From: Vibrio mimicus
GTDB lineage: Bacteria > Pseudomonadota > Gammaproteobacteria > Enterobacterales > Vibrionaceae
Reading direction: 5' to 3'
Assembly: GCF_019048845.1 (NCBI RefSeq)
Contig: NZ_CP077426.1
Coordinates: forward strand, 1,969,501 to 2,033,500
DNA length: 64,000 nucleotides
Below the pieces are notes generated by a model. It had not been told where the DNA came from and made no database searches. It saw nothing but the letters and a program-made list of their open reading frames with translations. Within the stretch, counting starts at the first letter, position 1. Every line of letters begins with the position of its first letter. Shown in pieces: positions 47,358 through 57,949 of the stretch. Both the position numbers and the translations under genes were made by a program.

Positions 47358-47695
47358 CTCTCACCCCTTTTCATTTTCTGTCGCCAAGAGTAGCGGATCT
47401 CCCCAATTTTCGGTAGCACGAATTTAGCCCTATCATTCAAGCCACTAACGTTACATTTGTTTACTTGTCATAACGGAACTCCACCAAAGATACACAGTCT
47501 GAATTTATGTCAATGATATGTGATGGATAACAAACTCTTACAAATGGAAGTGGGAGGGCAATTGGAAACCATGCATCTCAACCCCATTGATCATAGTGAG
47601 CGGAATTGAACGCATTGAACCAACTTTAATTGCACTGTCAGGAAACACCTTCTAGGTCCACTTTTTGACCCTACAGCGCAAGCTAAGGAGAGTGA
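47358..47695. other. Divergent tmpT / relV upstream region
   Basis: 338 bases without a credible gene. TAGGTC at about 47654 and GACCCTA at 47668 can form a short hairpin just before the AAGGAG ribosome site of relV. I see no clear promoter box; several TTGAAC repeats near 47605-47620 could be -35 elements. Confidence 0.4.
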
Positions 47696-48475
47696 ATGAG
47701 TCTATTGCTACGTACCACAGCATTGATGCTATTGCTGTTAAGCCGTGCTCCAGTTATGGCGGCCGTTCCATTAATCTCAAGCTCCACGGAAGATAATCGA
47801 GAGGAGTCTCGACAAAATGAAGTCAGCTCTAAGCTATTTCGTCACAGCTTAAGTGGTTTGTACGGCATTTCTAGCCAGAATTACCCCATCACCCAGCCTT
47901 ATCAAGACTTTGATGTGCTGTACAGCAAAGCACATCAAGCTCAGATTGAATTAGAGACCTTATGTAAAAGCACTGCCCTGCTTACGGATACTCAAGCTTA
48001 TTTCGCTGGAGCCAAATCACACCAACGTGCATTAGAAAAAGTGGCTTTGGAATTAGATGGGCAAGCAGAACGCATTACGGATATAGCAAGAGCAACTATT
48101 GTAGCGAATGATGTTGCAAGCCTTGTGACCGCCTACGAGACGTTGAACCGAGAAGCGACGATAGTTAAAGTCAAAAACCGCTTTAAGAATCCAGCAGAAT
48201 CGGGTTATCGCGATCTCAACGTTTTGGTTCAACTACCTAAAACCAAAATCATCGCCGAAGTTCAATTTCATTTAGCAGCTATTGCAGAAGTAAAAAGTGG
48301 TGCTGAGCATCAGCTGTATGAGCAAATACAAAATATTGAGCGTACCGCTCGCCAAGAGCAGCGTGGTTTAACTGAATGGGAACAGGCTCAAATTGCCAAG
48401 ATACGCTCAACGTCACGAAATCTCTACCAGCAGGCTTGGCAGCCTTACATCACCACGCATATTCAAGCGGCATAA
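47696..48475 (+). CDS. relV: RelV-type (p)ppGpp synthetase with an N-terminal export-like signal
   Basis: A 259-residue small alarmone synthetase, the homologue of V. cholerae RelV, which makes (p)ppGpp independently of RelA and SpoT. The RelA/SpoT-like domain covers about 100-215: AKSHQRALEKV (K107), ITDIARATIVANDV, VKVKNRFKNP, GYRDLNVLV and IIAEVQFHL (E188). K107 and E188 are the residues I remember as essential in RelV. The first 23 residues (MSLLLRTTALMLLLLSRAPVMAAV) look like a Sec signal peptide, which is odd for an enzyme using cytoplasmic ATP and GTP. AAGGAG precedes the start. The order tmpT-relV-ihfA agrees with V. cholerae. Confidence 0.85.
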   Translation: MSLLLRTTALMLLLLSRAPVMAAVPLISSSTEDNREESRQNEVSSKLFRHSLSGLYGISSQNYPITQPYQDFDVLYSKAHQAQIELETLCKSTALLTDTQAYFAGAKSHQRALEKVALELDGQAERITDIARATIVANDVASLVTAYETLNREATIVKVKNRFKNPAESGYRDLNVLVQLPKTKIIAEVQFHLAAIAEVKSGAEHQLYEQIQNIERTARQEQRGLTEWEQAQIAKIRSTSRNLYQQAWQPYITTHIQAA

Positions 48476-48539
48476 AAGATATAGGCGCAGCCTCCCAACG
48501 TTTCTGGTTGCGCTTCCTCATAAAATGAAGAGACAAAAG

Positions 48540-48567
48540 CAAAAAGACCACGCTTTCGGGCGTGGTC
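48540..48567. terminator. Terminator between relV and ihfA
   Basis: Stem GACCACGC / GCGTGGTC around six bases, with a T run on the minus strand after the ihfA 3' end. It may also end relV transcripts from the other side. Confidence 0.85.
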
Positions 48568-48579
48568 TATTGCTCGGTC

Positions 48580-48876
48580 TTATTTTTCGACTTTGATGTT
48601 CTCGACACGGGCTTTTAATTTTTGCCCTGGGCGGAACGTTACGACACGTCGAGCGGTAATAGGAATATCCTCACCCGTTTTTGGGTTTCGACCCGGACGC
48701 TGATTTTTATCTCGTAGGTCAAAATTACCAAAACCGGAGAGTTTTACCTGTTCGCCACTTTCTAGTGCTTTACGAATTTCTTCAAAAAACACTTCAACCG
48801 TATCCTTGGCATCCCGCTTGCTCATGCCGAGCTTTTCGAACAGGGCTTCAGCCAATTCGGCCTTTGTGAGCGCCAT
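48580..48876 (-). CDS. ihfA: Integration host factor subunit alpha
   Basis: A 98-residue DNA-bending protein. It has the family start [17 protein letters not shown], the beta-arm [23 protein letters not shown] with its conserved proline, and length close to E. coli IhfA (99). It dimerises with IhfB, encoded elsewhere. GAGGGAAG precedes the ATG. It lies downstream of pheST but beyond a terminator and a 437-base gap, so it probably has its own promoter. Confidence 0.96.
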   Translation of the reverse strand: MALTKAELAEALFEKLGMSKRDAKDTVEVFFEEIRKALESGEQVKLSGFGNFDLRDKNQRPGRNPKTGEDIPITARRVVTFRPGQKLKARVENIKVEK

Positions 48877-49313
48877 AAAACTTCCCTCAAAGCTAAGTTA
48901 AACCTTGCTGCTGGTTGGCAGCGCCAAAGCAATTTTTGCTCGACCAATCAATAACCTAACAGCCGAACAGTGAAAGTGTATGCCAACCTTCTGATTTTCG
49001 CCAACTTTTTTATTACTCACTAAGCGATTCAAAACGTTACAATTTACATCTCTCTCCCAAAATCACTGATTTTCTCTTGAACAGCAAGAGGAAAAAAATC
49101 TGAATTTTTAGTTATTTACATCATTATCACTAAATGAATTTCAGATCCTTATCACTATTTAGCGTAGATAATTTTTTTCGATACGCCAAAATTTTTTTTC
49201 TTAGTTTCATCTAGAAATCAGAGAGTTGTTGGCCCAGTTCCAGATTGTTACGATAAAAAAACAGGCTCCGAGGAGCCTGTTACCATCTTGCTAGAAGCGA
49301 GGTGTTCTCTGAC
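48877..49313. other. Gap between pheT and ihfA with the ihfA promoter region
   Basis: The pheT-side end holds a terminator (49252-49280). The rest is about 370 AT-rich bases that should contain the ihfA promoter; several ATCA/TATCAC stretches resemble IHF-site fragments but none matches the full consensus. No gene is credible here. Confidence 0.45.
49252..49280 (-). terminator. pheT terminator
   Basis: Stem ACAGGCTCC-GA-GGAGCCTGT followed on the minus strand by seven T, 34 bases past the pheT stop. Confidence 0.9.
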
Positions 49314-51746
49314 TTAGTCGCGCAGAGCCGCACCAAACTGGGCAGATACGGCTTGCACAATCGCCTCTACCGCAGCAGCGATATCCGCTTCTTCAAGCGT
49401 GCGTTCAACCGATTGAAGAGTCAGCGCAATAGCTAGGCTCTTCTTACCTTCTTCAACGCCTTTACCCACGTAAACGTCGAACAGTTTCGCGTCTTTCAAC
49501 AACTCACCGCCCGCAACACGGCATGCCTCAACGATTTCGCCAGAAGCAATGTTGCCATCAACCACCAACGCGATATCACGACGGTTCGCTGGGAACTTAG
49601 AAATCGCTGCTGCTTCTGGGATCACGCGTGTGTTGATCGCATTCCACTCGATCTCGAACACAATAGTGCGACCATTGAGACCAAACTTACGCTCAAGTTC
49701 TGGGTGAACCGTACCAATAACACCGATCGCTTTGCCATCCACCATAATCGCTGCAGCTTGACCTGGATGCAGCGCTGGATGCTTAGTTGCTGCGAAGCTA
49801 TAGGCTTTGCCTTTCGCTGTCAGTTCAAGAACCGCTTCCAGATCGCCCTTCATATCGAAGAAATCAACGGTTACCGTTTCCATATTCCAGTGCTCTTCAC
49901 CACGAGCGCCAGAGATCACACCCGCCAGCATAGGCTCTTGGCGCATGCCATTTTCTGCCGCCGCATCAGGAATGAAGCGCAAACCGTATTCAAACAGACG
50001 AACACGAGGTTGCTGACGTTTTTGGTTGTGAACCACAGTGTTCAGCAGACCTTGGATCAAGCTCAAACGCATCGCTGACATTTCAGCAGAAATTGGGTTT
50101 GGCAGGATCAGCGCATCAACACCCGGTACAAGCAGTTTCTGTTGCTCAGGCTCAACGAAGCTATAGGTGATCGCTTCTTGGTAACCACGGTCAACCAGCA
50201 GATCGCGTACACGCTTCAGCGGTAATTTCGCTTCGTTGTGCAGGTTCATGTTCAACGCGGCCACTGGCGCTTGGTTAGGAATGTTGTTGTAACCATAGAT
50301 ACGGCCAACTTCTTCCACCAGATCTTGCTCGATAGCAATATCAAAACGCCATGTTGGTGCAGTCGCTTGCCAGCCTTCTGCGGTGGTTTCGACCTGCATA
50401 CCTAGACGCTCTAGAATCTCCACGACGTCCGCATCCGGAATCGCATGACCCAGCAGTTTGTCGAGCTTGCTACGACGCAGCGCAACTTGGTTTGGTTTTG
50501 GTAAATCGGCTGCTGATTCTGCTGCTACCACTGGCGCAACGTCACCACCACAGATTTCAACCAACAGCTGCGTTGCACGCTCCATCGCCGCGTGTTGCAA
50601 AGCATAATCCACACCACGTTCAAAACGCATTGAAGAATCGGTGTGTAGGCCGTAGCTACGCGCACGACCACGAATGTGGTCTGGTGCGAAGAACGCACAC
50701 TCAAGTAATACATCTTTGGTGTCAGTGCTGACGCCAGAATGCTCGCCACCGAATACACCAGCAATCGCCAGCGCTTTTTGTTGGTCAGCAATCACTAGCG
50801 TATCTGCGTTCAATTTGGCTTCTGAGCCATCAAGCAGCGTCAGTTTTTCATCTTGCTCAGCCAGACGAACCACGATTCCGCCTTCAATCTTCGCCAGATC
50901 AAACGCGTGCATTGGTTGGCCTTGCTCCAGCATCACGAAGTTAGTGATATCAACTACCGGATCGATCGAGCGGATACCACAACGACGCAGTTTTTCTTGC
51001 ATCCACAGCGGCGTTTGCGCTTGAACGTTCACGTTCTTCACGATACGACCAAGGTAACGTGGACACGCCGCTGGCGCTTTCACGTCAATTGAAATCGTAT
51101 CATTGATGGTTGGAGCAATCGCATTCATCGCAATCACAAGCGTATTCTTACTGGCTGCCGGAATGTGATTCACCGCAGGCGCAGTCACGTCCGCACGATT
51201 CAATACGCCCACTTCACGAGCTAAACCACGGATGCTGAAACAGTCCGCGCGGTTAGACGTCAAATCCACATCGATAGTCACATCGTTCAGTGACAGAAAA
51301 TCGCGGAAATCCATACCAATCGGTGCGTTTTCAGCCAGTTCCATGATGCCGTTCGATTCAACATCGATACCCAGCTCAGAGAAAGAACACAGCATGCCGT
51401 GTGACGGTTGGCCACGCAGTTTGGCTTTCTTAATCTTGAAATCGCCTGGCAGCGTCGCGCCTACGGTTGCCACAGCAACTTTCAGACCTTGACGACAGTT
51501 GGCTGCACCACACACGATGTCCAGAAGCTCTTCTTCGCCTACATCGACTTTGGTGACGCGCAGTTTGTCAGCATCTGGATGTTGAGCACACTCAACCACG
51601 TGACCCACTTTTACGCCGTCGAACACACCAGCCACAGCCAGTACGTCGTCCACTTCCAGACCCGCCATTGTAATTTGGTGAGTTAATTCGTCAGTGGTAA
51701 TTGCCGGGTTAACCCACTCACGAAGCCATGATTCGCTGAATTTCAT
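49314..51746 (-). CDS. pheT: Phenylalanyl-tRNA synthetase beta subunit
   Basis: An 810-residue subunit (E. coli 795). An N-terminal EMAP/OB tRNA-binding domain (about 40-150), the B3/B4 editing domain, the B5 domain, the inactive catalytic-like core and the C-terminal ferredoxin-fold anticodon-binding domain (from about 715: [15 protein letters not shown]) follow in order. With PheS it forms the alpha2-beta2 enzyme. It starts 26 bases after pheS. Confidence 0.95.
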   Translation of the reverse strand: MKFSESWLREWVNPAITTDELTHQITMAGLEVDDVLAVAGVFDGVKVGHVVECAQHPDADKLRVTKVDVGEEELLDIVCGAANCRQGLKVAVATVGATLPGDFKIKKAKLRGQPSHGMLCSFSELGIDVESNGIMELAENAPIGMDFRDFLSLNDVTIDVDLTSNRADCFSIRGLAREVGVLNRADVTAPAVNHIPAASKNTLVIAMNAIAPTINDTISIDVKAPAACPRYLGRIVKNVNVQAQTPLWMQEKLRRCGIRSIDPVVDITNFVMLEQGQPMHAFDLAKIEGGIVVRLAEQDEKLTLLDGSEAKLNADTLVIADQQKALAIAGVFGGEHSGVSTDTKDVLLECAFFAPDHIRGRARSYGLHTDSSMRFERGVDYALQHAAMERATQLLVEICGGDVAPVVAAESAADLPKPNQVALRRSKLDKLLGHAIPDADVVEILERLGMQVETTAEGWQATAPTWRFDIAIEQDLVEEVGRIYGYNNIPNQAPVAALNMNLHNEAKLPLKRVRDLLVDRGYQEAITYSFVEPEQQKLLVPGVDALILPNPISAEMSAMRLSLIQGLLNTVVHNQKRQQPRVRLFEYGLRFIPDAAAENGMRQEPMLAGVISGARGEEHWNMETVTVDFFDMKGDLEAVLELTAKGKAYSFAATKHPALHPGQAAAIMVDGKAIGVIGTVHPELERKFGLNGRTIVFEIEWNAINTRVIPEAAAISKFPANRRDIALVVDGNIASGEIVEACRVAGGELLKDAKLFDVYVGKGVEEGKKSLAIALTLQSVERTLEEADIAAAVEAIVQAVSAQFGAALRD

Positions 51747-51772
51747 TGTATATACCTCTTGGGAACCCTGAA

Positions 51773-52774
<1,002 letters not shown>

Positions 52775-52787
52775 TCAGCAGTTTCCT

Positions 52788-52877
52788 TTAGGAGCCCGAG
52801 TAGGTTTCTTTGGGAGTCGCAAGACCGCCAATAGTGTCACCGTAAGGGATTCTTGGGGTTTTCAAATAGCTGTACAT
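52788..52877 (-). CDS. Possible 29-residue leader ORF upstream of pheS
   Basis: MYSYLKTPRIPYGDTIGG then LATPKETYSGS; stop 31 bases before pheS. It lies where E. coli carries pheM, but it has no phenylalanine codon run and no terminator-antiterminator pair is visible, so phe attenuation is not supported. The ribosome site is weak. It is aromatic (four Tyr) and looks less random than most chance frames. Confidence 0.25.
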   Translation of the reverse strand: MYSYLKTPRIPYGDTIGGLATPKETYSGS

Positions 52878-53046
52878 AGTACCGAAAGCCAGGATTAAAG
52901 CCAAATTGAAATCCACCGTGTATGCATTATTGGCGCATTATTCATGCACTTGAAAAGTACTTAGCCAAAGCGCATTGATTGACAACTCATTTGGGCGTGT
53001 TAAAAAACAGCCATCGTCGTCATAAAACCAATCACAAGGAATCTCA

Positions 53047-53532
53047 ATGACACTGGAAATTGTCCCCATTCAACCTGAATTTGATGCTGCTATTTGCCAG
53101 ATTATCCAAACCGTTGGCGCTGAGTTTGGTGCCATTGGTGAAGGTTTTGGCCCTTCGGATGCCGAAGTGCTTGCCATGAGTCAGCATTATCGAGAACAAG
53201 ATCGCAGCGCGTATTTTATTGCAATTTTGGACGGAGAAGTGGTTGGCGGTGGCGGCATTGCACCTTTTGCTCACCATGCGGATTTGTGTGAACTGAAAAA
53301 ACTGTTTCTACTCCCCGCAAGCCGTGGGCATGGCGTTGGGCGAGAGCTCAGCGAACACTGTTTGAATTTTGCGAAGCAGCAAGGCTATGCCAAATGTTAT
53401 TTAGATACCCTTTCTAGCATGACCCAAGCGATCAAGCTCTACCAACAGCTTGGTTTTGAGCACCTACCTCACCCCATGCCAGGAACTGAGCATAATGGCT
53501 GCGACGTGTGGATGCTGAAATCACTCAACTAG
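53047..53532 (+). CDS. GNAT-family N-acetyltransferase
   Basis: A 161-residue acetyl-CoA transferase. The acetyl-CoA-binding motif A lies in LKKLFLLPASRGHGVGREL (R/Q-x-x-G-x-G as RGHGVG). Motif B YLDTLSSMTQAIKLYQQLGF follows. The substrate cannot be inferred. AAGGA lies six bases before the ATG. Divergent from pheS; its stop overlaps the 3' end of the diguanylate cyclase gene by four bases. Confidence 0.85.
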   Translation: MTLEIVPIQPEFDAAICQIIQTVGAEFGAIGEGFGPSDAEVLAMSQHYREQDRSAYFIAILDGEVVGGGGIAPFAHHADLCELKKLFLLPASRGHGVGRELSEHCLNFAKQQGYAKCYLDTLSSMTQAIKLYQQLGFEHLPHPMPGTEHNGCDVWMLKSLN

Positions 53533-54656
53533 CTCAGCGCATCAAAAGCGCAAACACGATTTTTCCCACTGTTTTTGGCAAGGTAAACCGCTTGATCCGC
53601 CGCGCGCAGTAATTCATGGTGATCCTTCATTTTTGGATCGAATTCTGCGACCCCCATACTGACGCTGCCTTGCCAGCATAGGTTGTCTTCAATCGAGATC
53701 ACATGTTGTTGAATGGCGTGACAAACCGCTTGAGCGATATGTACTGCACCTAATGTATTCGTTTCAGGACAAAGCACCAAAAACTCATCGCCACCTAAAC
53801 GACAAACCAGATCATCACTACGGAAGTGATCCCTTAGTGTGTGTGCCAACGTCGTCAAAACTCTATCTCCCACATCATGACCATAGAGGTCATTCACAGC
53901 CTTGAAGCCATCAACATCAACCATCACACAGGCGAAAGATTGGTGATTGTCTTGAGCAAGGTTCCAATGTAGTACGAGCTGACGCATAGCTTTACGTCTG
54001 TTAGGTAAGCCAGTCAGGCTATCGGTCATCGACAGTGCTTCTAGCTGACGATTGACTTGGTAAAGCTGCTGAGTACGCTCAATCACTTTTTCTTCCAGTG
54101 ATTGATTGAGTTTGACGAGTTCCCTATTACGTTCAGAGACTTGATCAAATAACGCATTAAGGGCATTGAGTAATGGCTCCGTCGCGGCATTTTTCTCACG
54201 CTCCTCTTTAGCGTAGGCCTCTTCAGCACTCATGCCAGAGCGAATCGCAATCACTTGTCGCGCCATATTCTGGTCGATACCTAAGATGTGGTACGCCAAC
54301 CAATGGATCAAAAACTCCAATAGCTGAACGGCCGAACGGTCATCTACGTCATGGATGAAAGCTTGCATGCTGAACACTTCAGACATAAACGTGCGATGAA
54401 CCTGAATGTGCTCTTCAAGATGACGGTCTGAAATGCCGACCTCACGCATCAGCTTTTCTTCTTCTTTGAAGTGGTATTCGGAATAGCGGGACAACTCGAA
54501 CAACGCAAGACGGATCTCTTCTAGCGAGACGTGATTTTCAGCCAACAGAGAGCTATAGCGATTAACAATGTTCACCAAATACTGGTGCTGTTCATCAACC
54601 TCATCCAACCCTGTTTCGAAATATTGATCCCACTTGAACGATTGCATGCTCGGCAC
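53529..54656 (-). CDS. Bacteriohemerythrin-GGDEF diguanylate cyclase
   Basis: A 375-residue soluble protein. The N-terminal bacteriohemerythrin domain (1-135) has the di-iron ligand pattern H24, H62, E66, H83, H87, H123, D128, which binds oxygen or changes with redox. A coiled coil (160-205) leads to a GGDEF domain with RLGGDEF (288-292) and an intact inhibitory site RSDD at 279-282. It therefore makes c-di-GMP with product inhibition and probably under oxygen/redox control, like the V. cholerae Bhr-DGC I recall at this locus. The start could be this GTG or ATG at 54647; neither has a strong ribosome site. Confidence 0.9.
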   Translation of the reverse strand: MPSMQSFKWDQYFETGLDEVDEQHQYLVNIVNRYSSLLAENHVSLEEIRLALFELSRYSEYHFKEEEKLMREVGISDRHLEEHIQVHRTFMSEVFSMQAFIHDVDDRSAVQLLEFLIHWLAYHILGIDQNMARQVIAIRSGMSAEEAYAKEEREKNAATEPLLNALNALFDQVSERNRELVKLNQSLEEKVIERTQQLYQVNRQLEALSMTDSLTGLPNRRKAMRQLVLHWNLAQDNHQSFACVMVDVDGFKAVNDLYGHDVGDRVLTTLAHTLRDHFRSDDLVCRLGGDEFLVLCPETNTLGAVHIAQAVCHAIQQHVISIEDNLCWQGSVSMGVAEFDPKMKDHHELLRAADQAVYLAKNSGKNRVCAFDALS

Positions 54657-54835
54657 TCATTTCTCTAGCGTGTACAACCCAATCACGGATAACCCTTAGT
54701 AAATTTAAGGCAATTGTAACTGGGCACGGAATAACCAACGTGATTCAACTCATAAAAACAGGAAAACGTTAGCAAATGCTAATCAAATCGAAGAGAAATA
54801 ACACCACACCGTGATGGACAGGATACTGAAACGAA

Positions 54836-54860
54836 AAACCCCGCTTATTAAGCGGGGTTT
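54836..54860 (-). terminator. Terminator of the tRNA operon
   Basis: Perfect 11-base stem AAACCCCGCTT-ATT-AAGCGGGGTTT with T run on the minus strand, just after the last tRNA-Gly. Confidence 0.92.
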
Positions 54861-54865
54861 CGATT

Positions 54866-54941
54866 TGGAGCGACACACGAGGTTCGAACTCGTGACCTCA
54901 ACCTTGGCAAGGTTGCGCTCTACCAACTGAGCTAGTGTCGC
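54866..54941 (-). tRNA. tRNA-Gly(GCC), copy 2
   Basis: 76 bases with encoded CCA. Acceptor stem GCGACAC/GTGTCGC, anticodon loop TTGCCAA (GCC), T-arm GGTTCGAACC-type. Sequence identical to the copy at 55103-55178. Confidence 0.96.
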
Positions 54942-54951
54942 GAAATGGAGA

Positions 54952-55038
54952 TGGTGCCCCGGGCCGGACTTGAACCGGCACGACTCGAAAGTCGAGGGAT
55001 TTTAAATCCCTTGTGTCTACCGATTTCACCACCAGGGC
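54952..55038 (-). tRNA. tRNA-Leu(TAA)
   Basis: 87 bases with encoded CCA. Acceptor stem GCCCTGG/CCGGGGC with one G-T pair. Anticodon TAA in ATTTAAAAT. Long variable arm (CGACTTTCGAGTCG) typical of type II tRNA-Leu. Confidence 0.95.
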
Positions 55039-55102
55039 ACGCAAAATCTTTGCGATGGAAGACACCATCTTTTGATACCGCTTAACGCCATATCATTAAA
55101 CT

Positions 55103-55178
55103 TGGAGCGACACACGAGGTTCGAACTCGTGACCTCAACCTTGGCAAGGTTGCGCTCTACCAACTGAGCTAGTGTCGC
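55103..55178 (-). tRNA. tRNA-Gly(GCC), copy 1
   Basis: Same 76-base sequence as the copy at 54866-54941, anticodon GCC, CCA encoded. Confidence 0.96.
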
Positions 55179-55180
55179 AA

Positions 55181-55254
55181 TGGAGGCGCGTCCCGGAGTC
55201 GAACCGAGGTCCACGGATTTGCAATCCGCTGCATGGCCACTCTGCCAACGCGCC
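55181..55254 (-). tRNA. tRNA-Cys(GCA)
   Basis: 74 bases with encoded CCA. Acceptor stem GGCGCGT/ACGCGCC. Anticodon GCA in TTGCAAA. First gene of the cluster, two bases before tRNA-Gly. Confidence 0.96.
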
Positions 55255-55307
55255 TCTGTAATTTCAGACTTTCACTTGTTTCGGTGGCTGCCTGACTACG
55301 GGAATGC

Positions 55308-55335
55308 ATTCTACGCATTCGAGTTATTGAGTCAA
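55308..55335 (-). promoter_or_regulatory. Promoter of the tRNA Cys-Gly-Leu-Gly operon
   Basis: Minus strand TTGACT, 16 bases, TAGAAT, then a short GC-containing stretch. It lies 54 bases upstream of tRNA-Cys, the right position for a stable-RNA promoter. Confidence 0.65.
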
Positions 55336-55484
55336 CACAATTTTTTGGCCTTTCTAATCGTTTGACTATTTAACGTGCAAAAACGCGATATTTGCTCACT
55401 TTATTAGCAAAAAACACCGGATTTTTATAGAGATAACTGGATCCCAAGCTTCACTTTTTTGTTTTACTCCCCTATCGCGCAACG

Positions 55485-55510
55485 ATAAAAAAACGGGCTT
55501 TCGCCCGTTT
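55485..55510 (-). terminator. pgsA terminator
   Basis: Stem AACGGGC-TTTC-GCCCGTT followed on the minus strand by seven T, just after the pgsA stop. Confidence 0.9.
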
Positions 55511-55511
55511 T

Positions 55512-56069
55512 CTAGTGATGTTCTTCATTCAGTAAGTCGTCTTTGGCCGCCGCCAAATATTGCACCATTGACCAATAGGTCAGCACAGTCGCCACATAGA
55601 TAGAAATGTAGCCAAGCCAAATCATCCAGTCGTCATAACGCCAGATCAGTACCCACAGCGCAAACATTTGAGTCAGAGTTTTTACTTTGCCAACCCATGA
55701 AACCGCGACACTGGCTCGTTTGCCAATTTCTGCCATCCACTCACGCAGTGCTGAAATGATGATTTCGCGAGCGATCATGGTCACCGCTGGAATGGTGATC
55801 CAGATACTGTGGTAATGTTCGGTGATCAAGATCAGCGCCGTGGCAACCAGTACTTTATCCGCTACTGGGTCAATAAATGCACCAAAACGCGAGGTTTGGC
55901 CTAATTTTCGCGCCAACATTCCATCTAACCAATCAGTGAATCCAGCCACCCAAAACACCATAGCGGCGACAAAGGGAGCCCATTCAAAAGGGAGATAAAA
56001 GGTCACCACAAACACGGGGATCAGAAATAATCTGAGCAAGGAGAGAAGGTTAGGAATGTTGAAACGCAT
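55512..56069 (-). CDS. pgsA: CDP-diacylglycerol-glycerol-3-phosphate 3-phosphatidyltransferase
   Basis: Inner-membrane enzyme of 185 residues that makes phosphatidylglycerol phosphate. The CDP-alcohol phosphotransferase motif D-G-x2-A-R-x8-G-x3-D-x3-D is visible ([27 protein letters not shown]). Last gene of uvrY-uvrC-pgsA, 47 bases after uvrC. Confidence 0.94.
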   Translation of the reverse strand: MRFNIPNLLSLLRLFLIPVFVVTFYLPFEWAPFVAAMVFWVAGFTDWLDGMLARKLGQTSRFGAFIDPVADKVLVATALILITEHYHSIWITIPAVTMIAREIIISALREWMAEIGKRASVAVSWVGKVKTLTQMFALWVLIWRYDDWMIWLGYISIYVATVLTYWSMVQYLAAAKDDLLNEEHH

Positions 56070-56116
56070 AATGTATAGGCTCTTTTCGATGGCGCGTTAA
56101 TGTTGCTGTATTTTTC

Positions 56117-57949
56117 TTATTGTTTCAATGCTTGATAAATGTTTTCTGCCAATGCGTGGCTGATGCCCGGCACTTTGGCGATTTCTTCAACAGAAGCGCG
56201 TTTTAACTCCTGCATACCACCCAGATATTTCAGCAAGGCTTGACGCCGTTTCGGCCCGACCCCTTCGATACCCTCAAGTGTACTGGTACGGCGAGTTTTT
56301 CCGCGCTGCGCTCGGTGTCCTGCAATCGCGTGGTTATGGCTTTCATCCCGAATGTGTTGAATTAAGTGCAACGCAGGCGCATCACTCGGCAGATGGAACT
56401 CGTCACCATCAATGGTGATCAGCGTTTCCAAACCGGGTTTACGCGTCACACCTTTGGCTATACCAATGATTTTTGGGTACTTAGGCCAATCTTGCCAGCA
56501 GGACGAAATGATCTCATAGGCACGATTGAGCTGCCCTTTGCCACCATCAATGAAAATAATGTCGGGGATCTTGCTGCTATCGAGCTGCTTGCTGTAGCGA
56601 CGTTCCAACACTTGCGCCATCGCCGCGTAATCATCCCCACCGGTGATGCCTGTGATGTTGTAACGCCGATACTCTTGCTTTAGCGGCCCCTCTTGGTTAA
56701 ACACCACACAAGAGGCCATCGTGCTTTCGCCCATGGTATGCGAGATATCAAAACACTCCATGCGGGTAATCGCATCCATTCCGAGCTCTTCTTGCAGGGC
56801 TTTGAAGCGCTGACTGATGGTCATCTTGTGATTAATCTTAGTCGTGATCGCCGTCAGCGCGTTGGTATTGGCGAGTTTCAGATAACGACCTCGCGTGCCG
56901 GTGGGATTGACATGGAAAGTAACTTTGCGCCCTGCAAGTTCACTGATCGCGGTTTGTAACGCCTCGGTTTCTTCGGTCAACCCTCGATTTAAAATGATCC
57001 GTGCCGGAATACTGCGAGCTTCACTGTGACTCAAATAATATTGGCTTAAAAAGCTCTCAAACACTTCGACCTGCGAGGTGTCACTTGGTATTTTCGGGAA
57101 ATGGCTACGACTGCCGAGCACTTTGCCTTGGCGGATCATCAAAATATGGATGCAAGCAATGCCATTTTCTTGTGCAAAACCGAGCACATCCAGGTCTTCC
57201 AAACTGTCATCCGACACAAACTGCTGCTCTTGTACGCGGCGAATGGCTTGAATTTGGTCACGCGCTTTGGCGGCATCTTCAAAACGCAGCTCACGGCTCG
57301 CCTGCTCCATTTTCTCAACCAGAATCGACAATACTTGGTTGTCTTTGCCTTGCAGGAAAAGACGCAGATAATGGACGATCTCTTGATAGCCTTGGTCAGA
57401 AATCAGCCCTTTCACACAAGGTCCGGCACAGCGCCCAATCTGATACATCAAGCAAGGTCGAGTACGGTTGCTGTACACCGTATCTTCACACTGACGGACG
57501 GGAAAGATTTTCTGGATCAAATGCAGAGTTTCACGCACTGCACCCGAATCCGGATAAGGCCCGAAATATTCACCACGGCGTTTTTTGGCACCACGATGTG
57601 AGGACAGTCGCGGGTGTTTGTGCGCGCTTAAGAAAATATAGGGATAAGACTTATCATCACGCAGCAGCACGTTGTACTTAGGCAGATACTGCTTGATGTA
57701 ATTGTGCTCAAGGATCAATGCTTCCGTTTCGGTGTGGGTGACCGTCACGTCAATCTTGGCGATGTTGCTGACGAGAGCTTTGGTTTTTTCGCTGTCGAGA
57801 TTCTTGCGAAAATAGCTGGTTAGACGCTTTTTGAGGTCTTTGGCTTTGCCAACATAGATCACTTCAGCCTCAGCGTTATACATTCGGTATACGCCGGGCT
57901 GGTTGGTGACTGTCTTAAGAAAAGGGGCAGAATCAAACGGTGTCGACAC
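56117..57949 (-). CDS. uvrC: Excinuclease ABC subunit C
   Basis: Nucleotide excision repair endonuclease of 610 residues. N-terminal GIY-YIG domain ([26 protein letters not shown]), a cysteine cluster, UVR motif ([25 protein letters not shown]), the RNase H-like C-terminal nuclease ([26 protein letters not shown]) and tandem HhH. The start is GTG sharing one base with the TAG of uvrY. Order uvrY-uvrC-pgsA is common in gamma-proteobacteria. Confidence 0.95.
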   Translation of the reverse strand: MSTPFDSAPFLKTVTNQPGVYRMYNAEAEVIYVGKAKDLKKRLTSYFRKNLDSEKTKALVSNIAKIDVTVTHTETEALILEHNYIKQYLPKYNVLLRDDKSYPYIFLSAHKHPRLSSHRGAKKRRGEYFGPYPDSGAVRETLHLIQKIFPVRQCEDTVYSNRTRPCLMYQIGRCAGPCVKGLISDQGYQEIVHYLRLFLQGKDNQVLSILVEKMEQASRELRFEDAAKARDQIQAIRRVQEQQFVSDDSLEDLDVLGFAQENGIACIHILMIRQGKVLGSRSHFPKIPSDTSQVEVFESFLSQYYLSHSEARSIPARIILNRGLTEETEALQTAISELAGRKVTFHVNPTGTRGRYLKLANTNALTAITTKINHKMTISQRFKALQEELGMDAITRMECFDISHTMGESTMASCVVFNQEGPLKQEYRRYNITGITGGDDYAAMAQVLERRYSKQLDSSKIPDIIFIDGGKGQLNRAYEIISSCWQDWPKYPKIIGIAKGVTRKPGLETLITIDGDEFHLPSDAPALHLIQHIRDESHNHAIAGHRAQRGKTRRTSTLEGIEGVGPKRRQALLKYLGGMQELKRASVEEIAKVPGISHALAENIYQALKQ

